From positions 1 to 49,554 of the forward strand of contig CAMCFN010000030.1 in the NCBI GenBank assembly GCA_945874145.1: 49,554 nt of DNA. The letters run 5' to 3'. The notes beneath the pieces were generated by a model. It ran no database searches. It saw only the letters and a program-made list of their open reading frames with translations, and was not told the origin of the DNA. Position numbers and translations under genes: made by a program. Positions 1-9,464 of the stretch are shown in pieces. The DNA comes from Akkermansia muciniphila. GTDB lineage: Bacteria > Verrucomicrobiota > Verrucomicrobiia > Limisphaerales > SXTU01. Numbering within the stretch: the stretch's first letter is position 1; every line of letters starts with the position of its first letter.

Positions 1-10
1 TGCTTTGCGT

Positions 11-45
11 GTTCGGACGTTGAAGCGGCCTGAAGGCCGCGCTCC
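11..45. repeat. Copy of dispersed intergenic repeat (partial palindrome)
   Basis: These 35 bases match positions 48512-48546 in the same orientation at 32 of 35 positions. The core GCGGCCTGAAGGCCGC (25-40) is self-complementary. The copy at the far end of the window is the right arm of a larger inverted repeat, so this is probably the remainder of such an element cut by the window edge. It lies upstream of the first gene and encodes nothing recognisable. Confidence 0.7.
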
Positions 46-187
46 AGCGATTTGGCCTGGCCGACGGCTTCACAAATCTCCCCCTTGCGCGATCGAAACT
101 TTGTGGCAGGTTCGCGCGTTCCCGCTTCTTGGAAATGATTTCAAGAAGAGTCTCGGGATGTTTCAAACCAAAACCAAAACCATAGCC

Positions 188-673
188 ATGAGTTACCAAA
201 ATATCTCGGCTGTCCTCGCGGCGGCCGACCTCACCTCCATCCTCACCAAGATCAACGAGATCAAGGCGTTGCTGCCTTTCCTCGTGAACCTCACCCCGGA
301 TGACATTCGCGGCTTGTCGAAGATCAGCGACAAGTCGGAGTCGTTTGTGGCCAAGGCCCTCGGCTATGCCGAGACGGTCCCGCAACTGGTGCCACCCTAC
401 CTGAACGTCCCGGAGTTCCGGAAGGACTACAACCTCTACCTCCAGCTCAAATCCTTGCTGCAACAACTGGAGCAGTTGTCAGAAGGTGTGCGGGACACGA
501 CGATTGCAGTGGGCAGCGAGGCCAACGCCGGGGCACTGACGTTCTACAAGTCCGCCCAAGTGGCCGCCAAACTGAACGTGCCGGGCGCGGACAGCGTGGT
601 GGATGACCTCGCCCAGCGGTTTGAAGGTCAGGGAAACAGCGGGGAGCCGACTCCGCCGCCGCCGAACCCGTAA
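188..673 (+). CDS. Conserved hypothetical protein with proline-rich tail
   Basis: A 161-residue soluble protein with no signal peptide or membrane segment. It looks mostly alpha-helical and ends in a Pro-rich tail (PTPPPPNP). Segments such as LPFLVNLTPDD, KSESFVAKALGYAE and LVPPYLNVPEF resemble, from memory, a small conserved family of unknown function in Bacteroidetes and Verrucomicrobia. The ATG at 188 is chosen because the family-like sequence starts there. An in-frame ATG at 158 has a weak purine-rich stretch before it and is the alternative start. The 468-bp gap that follows carries only repeat elements and the terminator of the next, opposite-strand gene. No function can be assigned. 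Confidence 0.7.
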   Translation: MSYQNISAVLAAADLTSILTKINEIKALLPFLVNLTPDDIRGLSKISDKSESFVAKALGYAETVPQLVPPYLNVPEFRKDYNLYLQLKSLLQQLEQLSEGVRDTTIAVGSEANAGALTFYKSAQVAAKLNVPGADSVVDDLAQRFEGQGNSGEPTPPPPNP

Positions 674-687
674 CGCCGGGTGAAAAT

Positions 688-850
688 CAGGGGCCAGCCC
701 ATCCATTTGACAGGCCAGCCGGTAAAAAAGAGAGGCGGGCGGGTAATTTTTACAACCTAGGCACTCCATGCGATGGGCTGGCCTCACTCGATTAGTGGCC
801 GGCTGGTAAAAACAATAGGTGGTCGGGTAAAAAAGAGCGGCTGGCCCCTG
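688..850. repeat. REP/MITE-like 163-bp element with perfect terminal inverted repeats
   Basis: The element is bounded by CAGGGGCCAGCC (688-699) and its exact reverse complement GGCTGGCCCCTG (839-850). A second exact 12-bp inverted pair, GGCCAGCCCATC (692-703) and GATGGGCTGGCC (772-783), offers an alternative fold. GGTAAAAAAGAG occurs as an exact direct repeat at 721-732 and 826-837, and related GGTAA-type boxes lie at 742 and 805. No coding potential is seen. The architecture suggests a non-autonomous mobile or REP-type element, possibly mobilised by an IS200-like REP transposase encoded elsewhere. That link is inference. Confidence 0.65.
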
Positions 851-964
851 AATGCTATGAGCCAACTCGTCGTTTTAACTGCCCAGTTTGATATGGGCAG
901 TCTCTGACCGCCCACCGTAGCGCGAGCAGCTTGCTCGTTCGCTCGCACACCGGGGCCATGAACG

Positions 965-1033
965 GGAGCGCCGGTTTCCGACCCGGCGCGTTGGTGGAGG
1001 GTTGGGCCACGCCGGGTCGGAGACCGGCGCTCC
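965..1033. repeat. Long intergenic palindrome, 26-bp arms
   Basis: The arms are 965-990 and 1008-1033, separated by 17 nt. They pair at 24 of 26 positions around a GGAGCGCCGGT...ACCGGCGCTCC core. A small hairpin, CGAGCA-gct-TGCTCG (923-937), lies just before it. There is no T-tract, so it does not look like an intrinsic terminator. It is probably a dispersed palindromic repeat. Confidence 0.7.
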
Positions 1034-1081
1034 ACCGCAGTTCAGAGGCTGAAATCGTGGCAGTTGGCTGGCCGTTGGCTC

Positions 1082-1115
1082 TCCGAAAAGGAAAAGCCGC
1101 CCACTTGGGGCGGCT
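1082..1115 (-). terminator. Rho-independent terminator of the thioredoxin-fold gene
   Basis: Read on the minus strand, an 8-bp perfect stem AGCCGCCC/GGGCGGCT (1115-1108 with 1102-1095) closes a 5-nt loop. It is followed by TTTTCCTTTT. It begins 27 bp past the stop codon of the minus-strand gene at 1142-1708. Confidence 0.85.
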
Positions 1116-1141
1116 CTCGCTAATTAAGATTCTTGGTCCGC

Positions 1142-3059
<1,918 letters not shown>

Positions 3060-3140
3060 GGTGGACACTCTTGTCCCGCCTCCAGCGCGAACTGCTGTTG
3101 GCGCTGTTGGCACTGAACGGGGACATGAGCTCCCCCCCTC

Positions 3141-3800
3141 TTACGGCGCGAAGGCGAACCAGTGCCGGCACTGGAGCAGGAGCGCAAAGAGCCACACCAG
3201 CCACACGCCTCCCTGTAGATAAAGCCACACGGTCACTGCCGAGGCCAGCGCGCGGAAAAAGGCGAGACTGAGCACCAGATCCCACGTCAGTGCCGCTGCG
3301 CTGGTTCGCAGTTTCAGGGCGAACACCAGCAGGCCAAACAGGACCACGGCGATCGCCGCTTGCTTCACGCCCGGCAGCAGGCGCACGAAGAACGCGAAGG
3401 GCGCGAAGCAGAGGAAGAGTTGCTCCAGTGCGAGATTGAACAGCACATGATCGATCCACTGGCTGGGATTGCGGGGAAAGTCCGTTGGGGCGAGCGGGCG
3501 GAGCGTGGGATCACCAAAATAGAAGGAGAGCAGCGCGCCGGCCAAGCCAAGCCCGAGTGCGCTGAGCCAGAGATTCACCGGCATGCGCTTGGGGAAAGCC
3601 TTGGTCCCTCCGTGACGCTCGTGCCAAGCAAACACAGCCGCCCACATCACAAACGCCGCCCAGCCCATCACCGCGACCAGAAACCACACGTCGTCCTTGC
3701 GCTGCGTCCAGTTGGCAAGGCGCGGGTAGCAGGCCAGTGCGGAAAGCGCACCGGCGAGGGCCGCCCGCAGCAGCACGGCGGGTTCGGCGAGGGATCGCAC
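3141..3800 (-). CDS. Multi-pass inner-membrane protein, unknown function
   Basis: A 219-residue hydrophobic protein with about six to seven predicted membrane helices. The stretches near residues 10-25, 39-60, 77-95, 117-140, 146-165 and 172-215 are strongly apolar. It starts with GTG at 3800. A segment ALEQLFLCFAPFAFF faintly recalls the glutamate-containing helix of CPBP/CAAX-type intramembrane proteases, but the diagnostic EExxxR and HxxxN motifs are not visible, so that family is not assigned. It is convergent with tgt. Upstream is a palindromic repeat and then another minus-strand gene, with which it may be co-transcribed. Confidence 0.7.
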   Translation of the reverse strand: MRSLAEPAVLLRAALAGALSALACYPRLANWTQRKDDVWFLVAVMGWAAFVMWAAVFAWHERHGGTKAFPKRMPVNLWLSALGLGLAGALLSFYFGDPTLRPLAPTDFPRNPSQWIDHVLFNLALEQLFLCFAPFAFFVRLLPGVKQAAIAVVLFGLLVFALKLRTSAAALTWDLVLSLAFFRALASAVTVWLYLQGGVWLVWLFALLLQCRHWFAFAP

Positions 3801-3810
3801 AACGAAGGAG

Positions 3811-3874
3811 GTAGCCGCCGAGGTCAGGAGGCGGAATTGACTGAAAGTGTCTGCCTCCTCACGTCGGCGGCTAC
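3811..3874. repeat. Intergenic palindrome, 25-bp arms (GTAGCCGCCGA type)
   Basis: The arms 3811-3835 and 3850-3874 match at 22 of 25 positions around a 14-nt loop and fill nearly the whole gap between two minus-strand genes. The outer GTAGCCGCCGA/TCGGCGGCTAC ends are perfect. It could form a strong hairpin in the transcript between the two genes. Confidence 0.75.
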
Positions 3875-3880
3875 GTGGAG

Positions 3881-4414
3881 CTACTTCAGCCCGCTCTCAA
3901 TCATCTTCTCAAAGTCCGCGCGAGCGCCCTTGACGAGTGCGGCGGGGCCGGTGAGCCGCACGAAGACGCTGCCGTCCTGGCCTTCCACAATTCCGCCGAG
4001 CAGGGCGAAGCCAGCCTTGGGGGTGGCTGGCGCGCCGGGCATGCCGCTCTTGTAGGTGCCTTCGGCGGAGACGTAGGTGACGACAGCCTTCCCAAACTTC
4101 TTCTCTTCGGTCTTCGCGTTGATCTTGTCGCGGCCTTCCTCGAACTGGCCGAGCCAGCGGTCCACGTTTGCCTTGGTGCCGCCGCTTTGCGGGCCGAAGA
4201 AGAAGAACACGACCTCGCCCGGTTCCTTGGCGTCCTTGGCCGTGACCTTGAGCTGGGCCTTGCGCATGGGCGAGGCGACTTCGACCCAATCCCACGTGGC
4301 CGGGCGTTTGAAGCTGAACTCACTGACCTTGAAGTTTTCCGGACCAGCGGCGTGCGCGGCGGCAGCGATCCAAAGGGTGGACAAGCAGAGCAGGGCGGGG
4401 CGTAGCAATTTCAT
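3881..4414 (-). CDS. Secreted protein of unknown function
   Basis: A 177-residue protein with a typical Sec signal peptide (MKLLRPALLCLSTLWIAAAAHA). The mature region begins GPENFKVSEFSFKRPATWDWV and contains FFFFGPQSGGTKANVDRWL and FALLGGIVEGQDGSVFVRLTGP. These look like a compact beta-rich periplasmic domain ending in a helix (GARADFEKMIESGLK). No cysteine or known catalytic motif is seen. The ATG at 4414 is chosen at the signal peptide; the frame remains open upstream. It is divergent from the PQQ-propeller gene that starts 165 bp away. Function unknown. Confidence 0.75.
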   Translation of the reverse strand: MKLLRPALLCLSTLWIAAAAHAAGPENFKVSEFSFKRPATWDWVEVASPMRKAQLKVTAKDAKEPGEVVFFFFGPQSGGTKANVDRWLGQFEEGRDKINAKTEEKKFGKAVVTYVSAEGTYKSGMPGAPATPKAGFALLGGIVEGQDGSVFVRLTGPAALVKGARADFEKMIESGLK

Positions 4415-4579
4415 GCGCGCTCTGGTAGCGAAGGCGCTGGGGGAACGCAAGCCCCAAGCTCGGCAAATCTGGTCCAGTTGCGCACAGGAAGCGCCGTAGG
4501 AGACCGGGTCGAAGTTTCTCGCGGCACGCGCGTCCGAGGATTGAACTCAAATCCCGATGCCCGCTATTCTCTTCCGCAC

Positions 4580-5893
4580 ATGACAAAGCAACTTGCCCTC
4601 CTCGCCTCGCTGGCCGCGCTTTCCTCCTCCTTCGCCGCTGACAACTGGCCGCAGTTCCGTGGTCCGAACGGCGACGGCCAGTCCACCGCCAAAGGCCTGC
4701 CGCTCAAGTGGAGCGAGACGGAGAACGTGAAGTGGAAGACACCCATCCACGACAAGGGCTGGTCACAGCCCGTCATCTGGGGCGACCAAATCTGGCTGAC
4801 CACCGCGACGAGCAATGGCACCGCGCTCTTCGTCCTCACGCTGGACAAGAACTCCGGCAAGATCGTCCGCGACGTGAAGCTTTTCGACGCGCAGCAGCCG
4901 GAGCTGTGGATGCGCTACAACAGCTACGCCTCACCCACGCCGGTCATCGAGGAGGGGCGCGTGTATGTGAGCTTCGGCGAGGCGGGCACGGCATGCCTCG
5001 ACACCAAGACGGGCGCGAAGCTGTGGGAGCGGCGTGACTTGAAGTGCAACCACTATCGCGGCGCGGGCTCCTCGCCGATCCTCTACAACAATTTGCTCGT
5101 CCTGCACTTCGACGGCGCGGACGAGCAGTTTCTCGTCGCGCTGGACAAGCAGACGGGGAAGGACGTGTGGAAGGTGAAGCGCTCGACGGATTATCGCGAC
5201 CTCGATGCAGCGGGAAAGCCGAAGGCCGAGGGCGACCTGCGCAAGGGCTACGCTACACCGCAGATCGCGATGATCGAGGGTAAGCCCGTCCTCCTGAGCA
5301 ACGGCGCGAAGGCGCACTACGGCTACGACCCGCTGACGGGCAAGGAGCTGTGGCAGGTGGAGAACCAGCCGTTCCACTCGACCGGTGCGCGGCCCATCTA
5401 CGGGCACGGCTTGATCTACTTCGCCGCCGGGTTTTCCAAGGGGCACTTCTACGCCATCAAGCCGCCGCCCGCGTCCGCGTGGAAGGCGGGCAACATCCTC
5501 GACGCCTCGAAGGACAGTGAGCCCGCGCCCGGCAAGCCGCAGCTCGTCTGGAAGTTGATCAAGGGCGTGCCCGAGACGCCGTCGCCCATCCTGCACGGCG
5601 ACTTGCTGCTGCTGGTGGACAACAGCGGCTTCGCCAGTGCGGTCGAGGCGAAGACGGGCAAGGTGCTGTGGTCCGAGCGCGTGCTGAAGGCCGTGTATGC
5701 CTCGCCGATTTGCGCTGAAGGCCGCGTGTATGCTTGTGACCGCGAGGGCAAGTGCGTGGTGTTTGCCGCCGCGCCGGAGTTCAAGCTGCTCGGCGAGAGC
5801 AAGCTCGACGGCCCCATCGAGGCTTCCCCCGCCGCCAGCGGCAAGGCCCTCTATCTCCGCACGGCCAAGACGCTGTATCGGATTGAGCAGTGA
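4580..5893 (+). CDS. Secreted PQQ-binding-like beta-propeller protein
   Basis: A 437-residue protein with a signal peptide (MTKQLALLASLAALSSSFA). Directly after it comes DNWPQFRGPNGDGQS, the amino-terminal signature of PVC-group PQQ-like repeat proteins. Repeated blade motifs of the form D-x-x-TGKxxW occur along its length (DKNSGKIV, DTKTGAKLWE, DKQTGKDVWK, DPLTGKELWQ, EAKTGKVLWS), consistent with a seven- or eight-bladed pyrroloquinoline-quinone-type propeller. No dehydrogenase active-site motif was recognised, so it may be a binding or scaffold protein rather than an enzyme. It is monocistronic and convergent with pgpA. The start is the ATG at the signal peptide. Confidence 0.85.
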   Translation: MTKQLALLASLAALSSSFAADNWPQFRGPNGDGQSTAKGLPLKWSETENVKWKTPIHDKGWSQPVIWGDQIWLTTATSNGTALFVLTLDKNSGKIVRDVKLFDAQQPELWMRYNSYASPTPVIEEGRVYVSFGEAGTACLDTKTGAKLWERRDLKCNHYRGAGSSPILYNNLLVLHFDGADEQFLVALDKQTGKDVWKVKRSTDYRDLDAAGKPKAEGDLRKGYATPQIAMIEGKPVLLSNGAKAHYGYDPLTGKELWQVENQPFHSTGARPIYGHGLIYFAAGFSKGHFYAIKPPPASAWKAGNILDASKDSEPAPGKPQLVWKLIKGVPETPSPILHGDLLLLVDNSGFASAVEAKTGKVLWSERVLKAVYASPICAEGRVYACDREGKCVVFAAAPEFKLLGESKLDGPIEASPAASGKALYLRTAKTLYRIEQ

Positions 5894-5907
5894 GCGGGCA
5901 GGTGTCG

Positions 5908-5959
5908 CGCGAAGGGAGCGAAGGAACTGCGGAACAAGGACGCCTTCGCCTCCTTCGCG
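5908..5959. terminator. Bidirectional hairpin between convergent genes
   Basis: The arms 5908-5924 and 5943-5959 pair at 15 of 17 positions. The hairpin lies in the 83-bp gap between the propeller gene and the convergent pgpA. No long T-tract follows on either side, so the terminator role is inferred from position. Confidence 0.5.
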
Positions 5960-5976
5960 GCCTTCGTGCGCCCGTC

Positions 5977-6483
5977 TTAGATGAGGAATGGCAGGCTCAC
6001 CAAGTTCACGTAGAGCGCCGCGAGCAAGTCATCCACCGTCACGCCCCAGCCGCCGGGGAGCGATTGGCTTTGCCGCACCGGCCAAGGCTTCCAAATGTCG
6101 AAGAGGCGGAAGGCGGCGAAGATGGCGGCGCCCCCGAGCCAGTGGTTTCCGCTGAGGAAGATGCTGGCTTCTGGCATCTGCCCCGTGCTGGTCATGACAC
6201 TCAGCAGCCACGCGCTGAAGCACATTGGCACCGCGATAATTTCATCCAGCACAACGGAGCCGGGGTCTTTCTCGCCGAGCGCTTTTTCCGCCAGGCCACA
6301 AATCCAGACGCAGAGCGGGATGCTGAGAAAAATCCCACCGAAGAATCCCCACAGCGAACCGGTTGCGAGCAGGCCGGTAAACCAGACGAGACCGACAATT
6401 GAACCCCAAGTTCCCGGCCCGGGCTTCAGCCGGCCGGAGCCAAAACCTTGGGCCACCCAGACGGTGGGGTCGAATCCGCTCAC
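5977..6483 (-). CDS. pgpA: Phosphatidylglycerophosphatase A
   Basis: A 168-residue membrane protein that removes the terminal phosphate of phosphatidylglycerophosphate to give phosphatidylglycerol. The family is recognised by the GSGRLKPGPGTWGS motif near the amino end, the acidic motif GSVVLDEIIAVP, and the FRLFDIWKPWPVRQSQ and GGWGVTVDDLLAAL motifs. Several hydrophobic helices lie between them. The GTG start at 6483 is chosen because the pgsA stop codon overlaps it (GTGA, 4 nt), implying translational coupling, and because it gives the usual family length. It completes phosphatidylglycerol synthesis together with the upstream pgsA. Confidence 0.92.
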   Translation of the reverse strand: MSGFDPTVWVAQGFGSGRLKPGPGTWGSIVGLVWFTGLLATGSLWGFFGGIFLSIPLCVWICGLAEKALGEKDPGSVVLDEIIAVPMCFSAWLLSVMTSTGQMPEASIFLSGNHWLGGAAIFAAFRLFDIWKPWPVRQSQSLPGGWGVTVDDLLAALYVNLVSLPFLI

Positions 6484-7091
6484 ATGTCCTCCAGGTAAAT
6501 CTGCCGGTTCTTCCAGAGATAAATCGCACCGGAGGTGAACGTGAGCAGCACCGTCACCCAGAGCGAAAGGTGCGCGAACCATGGCAACAGCAACCCGAAC
6601 GCTTCCCGCAGCCACGGCCACCACTCGACGTGCGCGTCCAGCACCAGCAGCGCGATGACAGCGGTGATTTGCGAGATGGTCTTGTGCTTGCCGAAGCGCT
6701 CGGCGGCGAGCGTCACGCCCTTGGAGGCGGCCAGCAGGCGCAACCCCGTGATAGCCAGTTCGCGCGCGACGATGAGCACCGCCATCCACGCCTCGACATG
6801 CACCGCCGGCAGCGCACTGCCCGTGCCCGGGTCAAACCGCCCGCGCTCGACCAGCGCAATGAAGGCGGAGCAGGTGAGGATCTTGTCCGCCAGCGGGTCC
6901 ATCAAAATGCCGAAGTTCGTGATGAGCTTCCGCTCGCGGGCAATCTTGCCGTCGAAGTAGTCCGTCAGGCCCGCGATGCTGAACAGCACCAGCGCGATGG
7001 TGTCGTTCACCGGCGAGCGCGAGAACATTGCCACGAGGAACAACCCCGTAAGAACGAAGCGCGAGGCGGTGAGTTTGTTGGGGAGGTTCAC
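6480..7091 (-). CDS. pgsA: CDP-diacylglycerol-glycerol-3-phosphate 3-phosphatidyltransferase
   Basis: A 203-residue integral membrane enzyme that makes phosphatidylglycerophosphate from CDP-diacylglycerol and glycerol-3-phosphate. The full CDP-alcohol phosphatidyltransferase signature DG-x2-AR-x8-G-x3-D-x3-D is present in DGKIARERKL through MDPLADK. The GTG at 7091 is preferred because it gives the classical amino end (M)NLPNKLTASRFVL. A TTG at 7127 would add twelve residues and overlap rimO. It lies 19 bp after rimO and overlaps pgpA by 4 nt. The rodZ-rimO-pgsA order is a widely conserved neighbourhood. Confidence 0.94.
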   Translation of the reverse strand: MNLPNKLTASRFVLTGLFLVAMFSRSPVNDTIALVLFSIAGLTDYFDGKIARERKLITNFGILMDPLADKILTCSAFIALVERGRFDPGTGSALPAVHVEAWMAVLIVARELAITGLRLLAASKGVTLAAERFGKHKTISQITAVIALLVLDAHVEWWPWLREAFGLLLPWFAHLSLWVTVLLTFTSGAIYLWKNRQIYLEDM

Positions 7092-7110
7092 GCTGGTGTT
7101 CCCAGTCTCC

Positions 7111-8790
7111 TCAAACCGGATCCGCAATCAAGTCGTAGTCCGTATGCCCGATAATCTTCACGCGGGCGAAGGTGCCGACGGGCAGCTTGCCGCGCACGTA
7201 AACGCGACCGTCAATGTCCGGGGCGTCTGCCTCGCCACGAGCCAGAAGGTAGCGGCCCTTGAGCTGGTCGGTGTGTTCATCAGTCCCTCGGATGAGCCCA
7301 TGCTCCCACGAGGCGACTTTCGCCGCTTGAAGCTCCTTCGCGGAGGCCTCGCCTTCGACGAGCACCTTGAGCGTGCGCCCCACAAACGACTCGGAGACAG
7401 CGCGGGCGACTTCGTGCTGCGCGGCCATGGCCAGCTCGCGGCGGCGCTGCTTGGCCTTGGGCGTGGCCTGTTGGGTCATCTTGCCAGCGACGGTGCCGTC
7501 CTCCTTCGAGTAGGTGAACACGCCCAACCGCTCGAACTTCGTTTCGCGGATGAAGTCCAGCAGCGTGTCGAAGGCGGCCGCCGTTTCGCCGGGGAAGCCG
7601 ACGATGAACGTGGTGCGCAGCGTGATGCCCGGCACCCCGGCGCGGATGCGGGCGATGAGGTCGCGGATATATTGGCCGGTGGTTTCACGGCGCATCCGGG
7701 TCAGCATGTCGTCGTGAATGTGCTGGAGCGGCATGTCCACGTAGCGTGCGACTTTGGGGCACTCGGCGATGGTGCGGATGAGTTCGTCGGTCCAGTGCGC
7801 CGGATGCGTGTAGAGCAGGCGGATCCAAAAGTCGCCCTTGAGCGCGTTCAGCTCACGCAGCAGTGAGCAAAGCGTCGTGGCGTCGGCGGGAAGGGAGCTG
7901 GCGGCGGTGCGGAATTTCTCCGGCGAAGAAATGGCGCGGCTGTGGTTCTTGCGCAAGTCGAGGCCGTAGTAGGTCGAGTCTTGCGAGATCAGGTTTAACT
8001 CCTTCACCCCGTCTTTGATAAGCGCCTTCGCCTCGGCGACCACGTCGGCCTGCGTGCGGCTGCGGTGGCTGCCGCGCATCCGGGGAATGATGCAGAAGCT
8101 GCACGGGTGGTTGCAGCCCTCGGCAATCTTCACATAGGCGAAGTGGCGCGGGGTGAGGCGGAAGCGGGGGGTCTCGAAGTCCGGGATGTAAACAGGTCGG
8201 GCCGTGACATCCAGCAGTGGAGCTGTGGTGGGGAGGACAGTTTTGGTTTTGCCGAAACTGCTTTTGCCACGCAGCGATTCGTCGGTGTCGTGAGCCACGG
8301 GTTTCGCTTTATCCAAGTCGGCGAGCTGCGCCTGAACCTTCTTCTTTGAGCGTTGAGCGTTGGGCGCTGGGCGTTGGGCGTTCAGCTTTTCGCTGCGCCG
8401 GGCGAGTGCCTCCTTCACCAGTTCTCCGACCTGGGCGACTTGGTCAATGCCCATGAACGCATCCACCTCGGGGAGGAGCTTGGGCAGCTCCTCGCGAAAG
8501 CGTTGGCTCAAGCAGCCTGAAACGATTAGCGCCTGCCCACGTTGGTTTGCGTCGCGAACCGCGACGGATTCAAGGATGGCGTCCACGCTTTCCTCCTGCG
8601 CGGCGTCGATGAAGGAACAGGTGTTGACGATGACGGCGTCGGCGGTGGCGGGGTCGTTGGTGATTTCCGCCCCGCTCTTCAGCAGCGAACCAAGCATGAT
8701 TTCGGCGTCCACCAAGTTTTTGGCGCAGCCCAGGGAGATCATGCCGACGCGCACGGGGCGGAAGGCGGTTTTGGATGATTGGCTCGTCAC
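7111..8790 (-). CDS. rimO: Ribosomal protein S12 methylthiotransferase (with insertions)
   Basis: A radical-SAM enzyme that adds a methylthio group to an aspartate of ribosomal protein S12. The amino-terminal UPF0004 domain carries cysteines 22, 58 and 93 (SLGCAKN, NTCSF, SGCLSQR). The SAM cluster motif CNHPCSFC is at 226-233, and a TRAM domain follows from about 468. At 559 residues it is about 110 longer than usual. One insertion lies between the first two domains (about 132-195) and includes a segment encoded by a 7-bp tandem repeat. A second, of about 25 residues, follows YYGLDLRK (about 281-306). The start is a GTG. All catalytic motifs are intact, so it should be functional. Confidence 0.93.
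   Translation of the reverse strand: MTSQSSKTAFRPVRVGMISLGCAKNLVDAEIMLGSLLKSGAEITNDPATADAVIVNTCSFIDAAQEESVDAILESVAVRDANQRGQALIVSGCLSQRFREELPKLLPEVDAFMGIDQVAQVGELVKEALARRSEKLNAQRPAPNAQRSKKKVQAQLADLDKAKPVAHDTDESLRGKSSFGKTKTVLPTTAPLLDVTARPVYIPDFETPRFRLTPRHFAYVKIAEGCNHPCSFCIIPRMRGSHRSRTQADVVAEAKALIKDGVKELNLISQDSTYYGLDLRKNHSRAISSPEKFRTAASSLPADATTLCSLLRELNALKGDFWIRLLYTHPAHWTDELIRTIAECPKVARYVDMPLQHIHDDMLTRMRRETTGQYIRDLIARIRAGVPGITLRTTFIVGFPGETAAAFDTLLDFIRETKFERLGVFTYSKEDGTVAGKMTQQATPKAKQRRRELAMAAQHEVARAVSESFVGRTLKVLVEGEASAKELQAAKVASWEHGLIRGTDEHTDQLKGRYLLARGEADAPDIDGRVYVRGKLPVGTFARVKIIGHTDYDLIADPV
8350..8384. repeat. Heptanucleotide tandem repeat inside rimO
   Basis: Five 7-bp units on the plus strand (GCGTTGA, GCGTTGG, GCGCTGG, GCGTTGG, GCGTTCA) lie within the rimO coding sequence. 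They encode the LNAQRPAPNAQR part of the linker insertion. Since 7 is not a multiple of 3, gain or loss of one unit would shift the rimO frame before the radical-SAM domain. Confidence 0.85.
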
Positions 8791-8881
8791 AGGAGTTGAA
8801 ACCCTATGCTAGGCCGCGGTGGCAAGGCAATGCGGGATTGGGGCGGGCGTTACAATCCGCCGCAGCCAAAGGGGGGCCGAG

Positions 8882-9406
8882 CTACTTCCGTGCCGGGACG
8901 TTGGTGGGTGCCGCCGGCAGGGGCAGATACTCGACTACGCTCTTCTCGGGCGGCGCTTTGTAATAACCCGCCCCAAGGTTGGACAACGGATCGGCGGATT
9001 GATGTCTTCGCCAAGCGGCATAGCCCCAGAGGAGGAGGCCCACGATCAGGGCAAGACCGATGAGCGGCAGCAGCAAGCGGAGGTTCAGCTTGGAAAGCTG
9101 CAGGGTGACCCAGTCGAGCACGCCCTTCTCGCGAGGAATCAGGCTGGGCGGATCCCGGAACTCCTCAGTTCGAGCAAGTTCGGCGTCGAGGTCAGCGAGG
9201 ATGGCGGGGACGTTGAGCTTGTAATGGCGGGCCAGGAGCTTGACGTGGCCGCGGATGTAAACCGGCGCGCTAAACTGGTGAAAGTCGCTCTCTTCCAGCG
9301 CGATGATGTGATCGGTTTTGATCTTGGTCGTGTCGCCCACTTGGTGGTGGGTCAGGCGCGCGGCCTCCCTCGCGCTTCGAAGTTGTTCACCAACACTGCT
9401 GGGCAT
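8882..9406 (-). CDS. RodZ-like helix-turn-helix membrane protein
   Basis: A 174-residue protein with an amino-terminal HTH_25 domain (about residues 4-70). It includes GEQLRSAREAARLTHHQVG, DHIIALEESDFHQF and PVYIRGHVKLLARHY, the conserved features of RodZ. One transmembrane helix follows at about 111-129, then a short Pro-rich periplasmic tail. RodZ links the MreB cytoskeleton to the cell envelope. The periplasmic domain is much shorter than in the E. coli protein, so it is called RodZ-like. Its position between ftsH and rimO-pgsA fits the conserved rodZ neighbourhood. Confidence 0.82.
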   Translation of the reverse strand: MPSSVGEQLRSAREAARLTHHQVGDTTKIKTDHIIALEESDFHQFSAPVYIRGHVKLLARHYKLNVPAILADLDAELARTEEFRDPPSLIPREKGVLDWVTLQLSKLNLRLLLPLIGLALIVGLLLWGYAAWRRHQSADPLSNLGAGYYKAPPEKSVVEYLPLPAAPTNVPARK

Positions 9407-9464
9407 GGGGGCTAGGAAAACAGTTCGGCGCAGTTGAAGGCAACCCGGTAGATGGAAACAGGCC

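Noticed and set aside
3141..3800. CPBP/CAAX intramembrane protease identity for the membrane protein
   Set aside because: Only a single Glu-containing helix is suggestive. The diagnostic EExxxR and histidine motifs are not visible.
3804..3810. AAGGAGG as a Shine-Dalgarno site
   Set aside because: It is on the plus strand where no plus-strand gene starts. The flanking genes are both on the minus strand.
8350..8384. CRISPR-like array
   Set aside because: The units are only 7 bp, directly adjacent and without spacers, and they lie inside a coding sequence. No cas gene is present.
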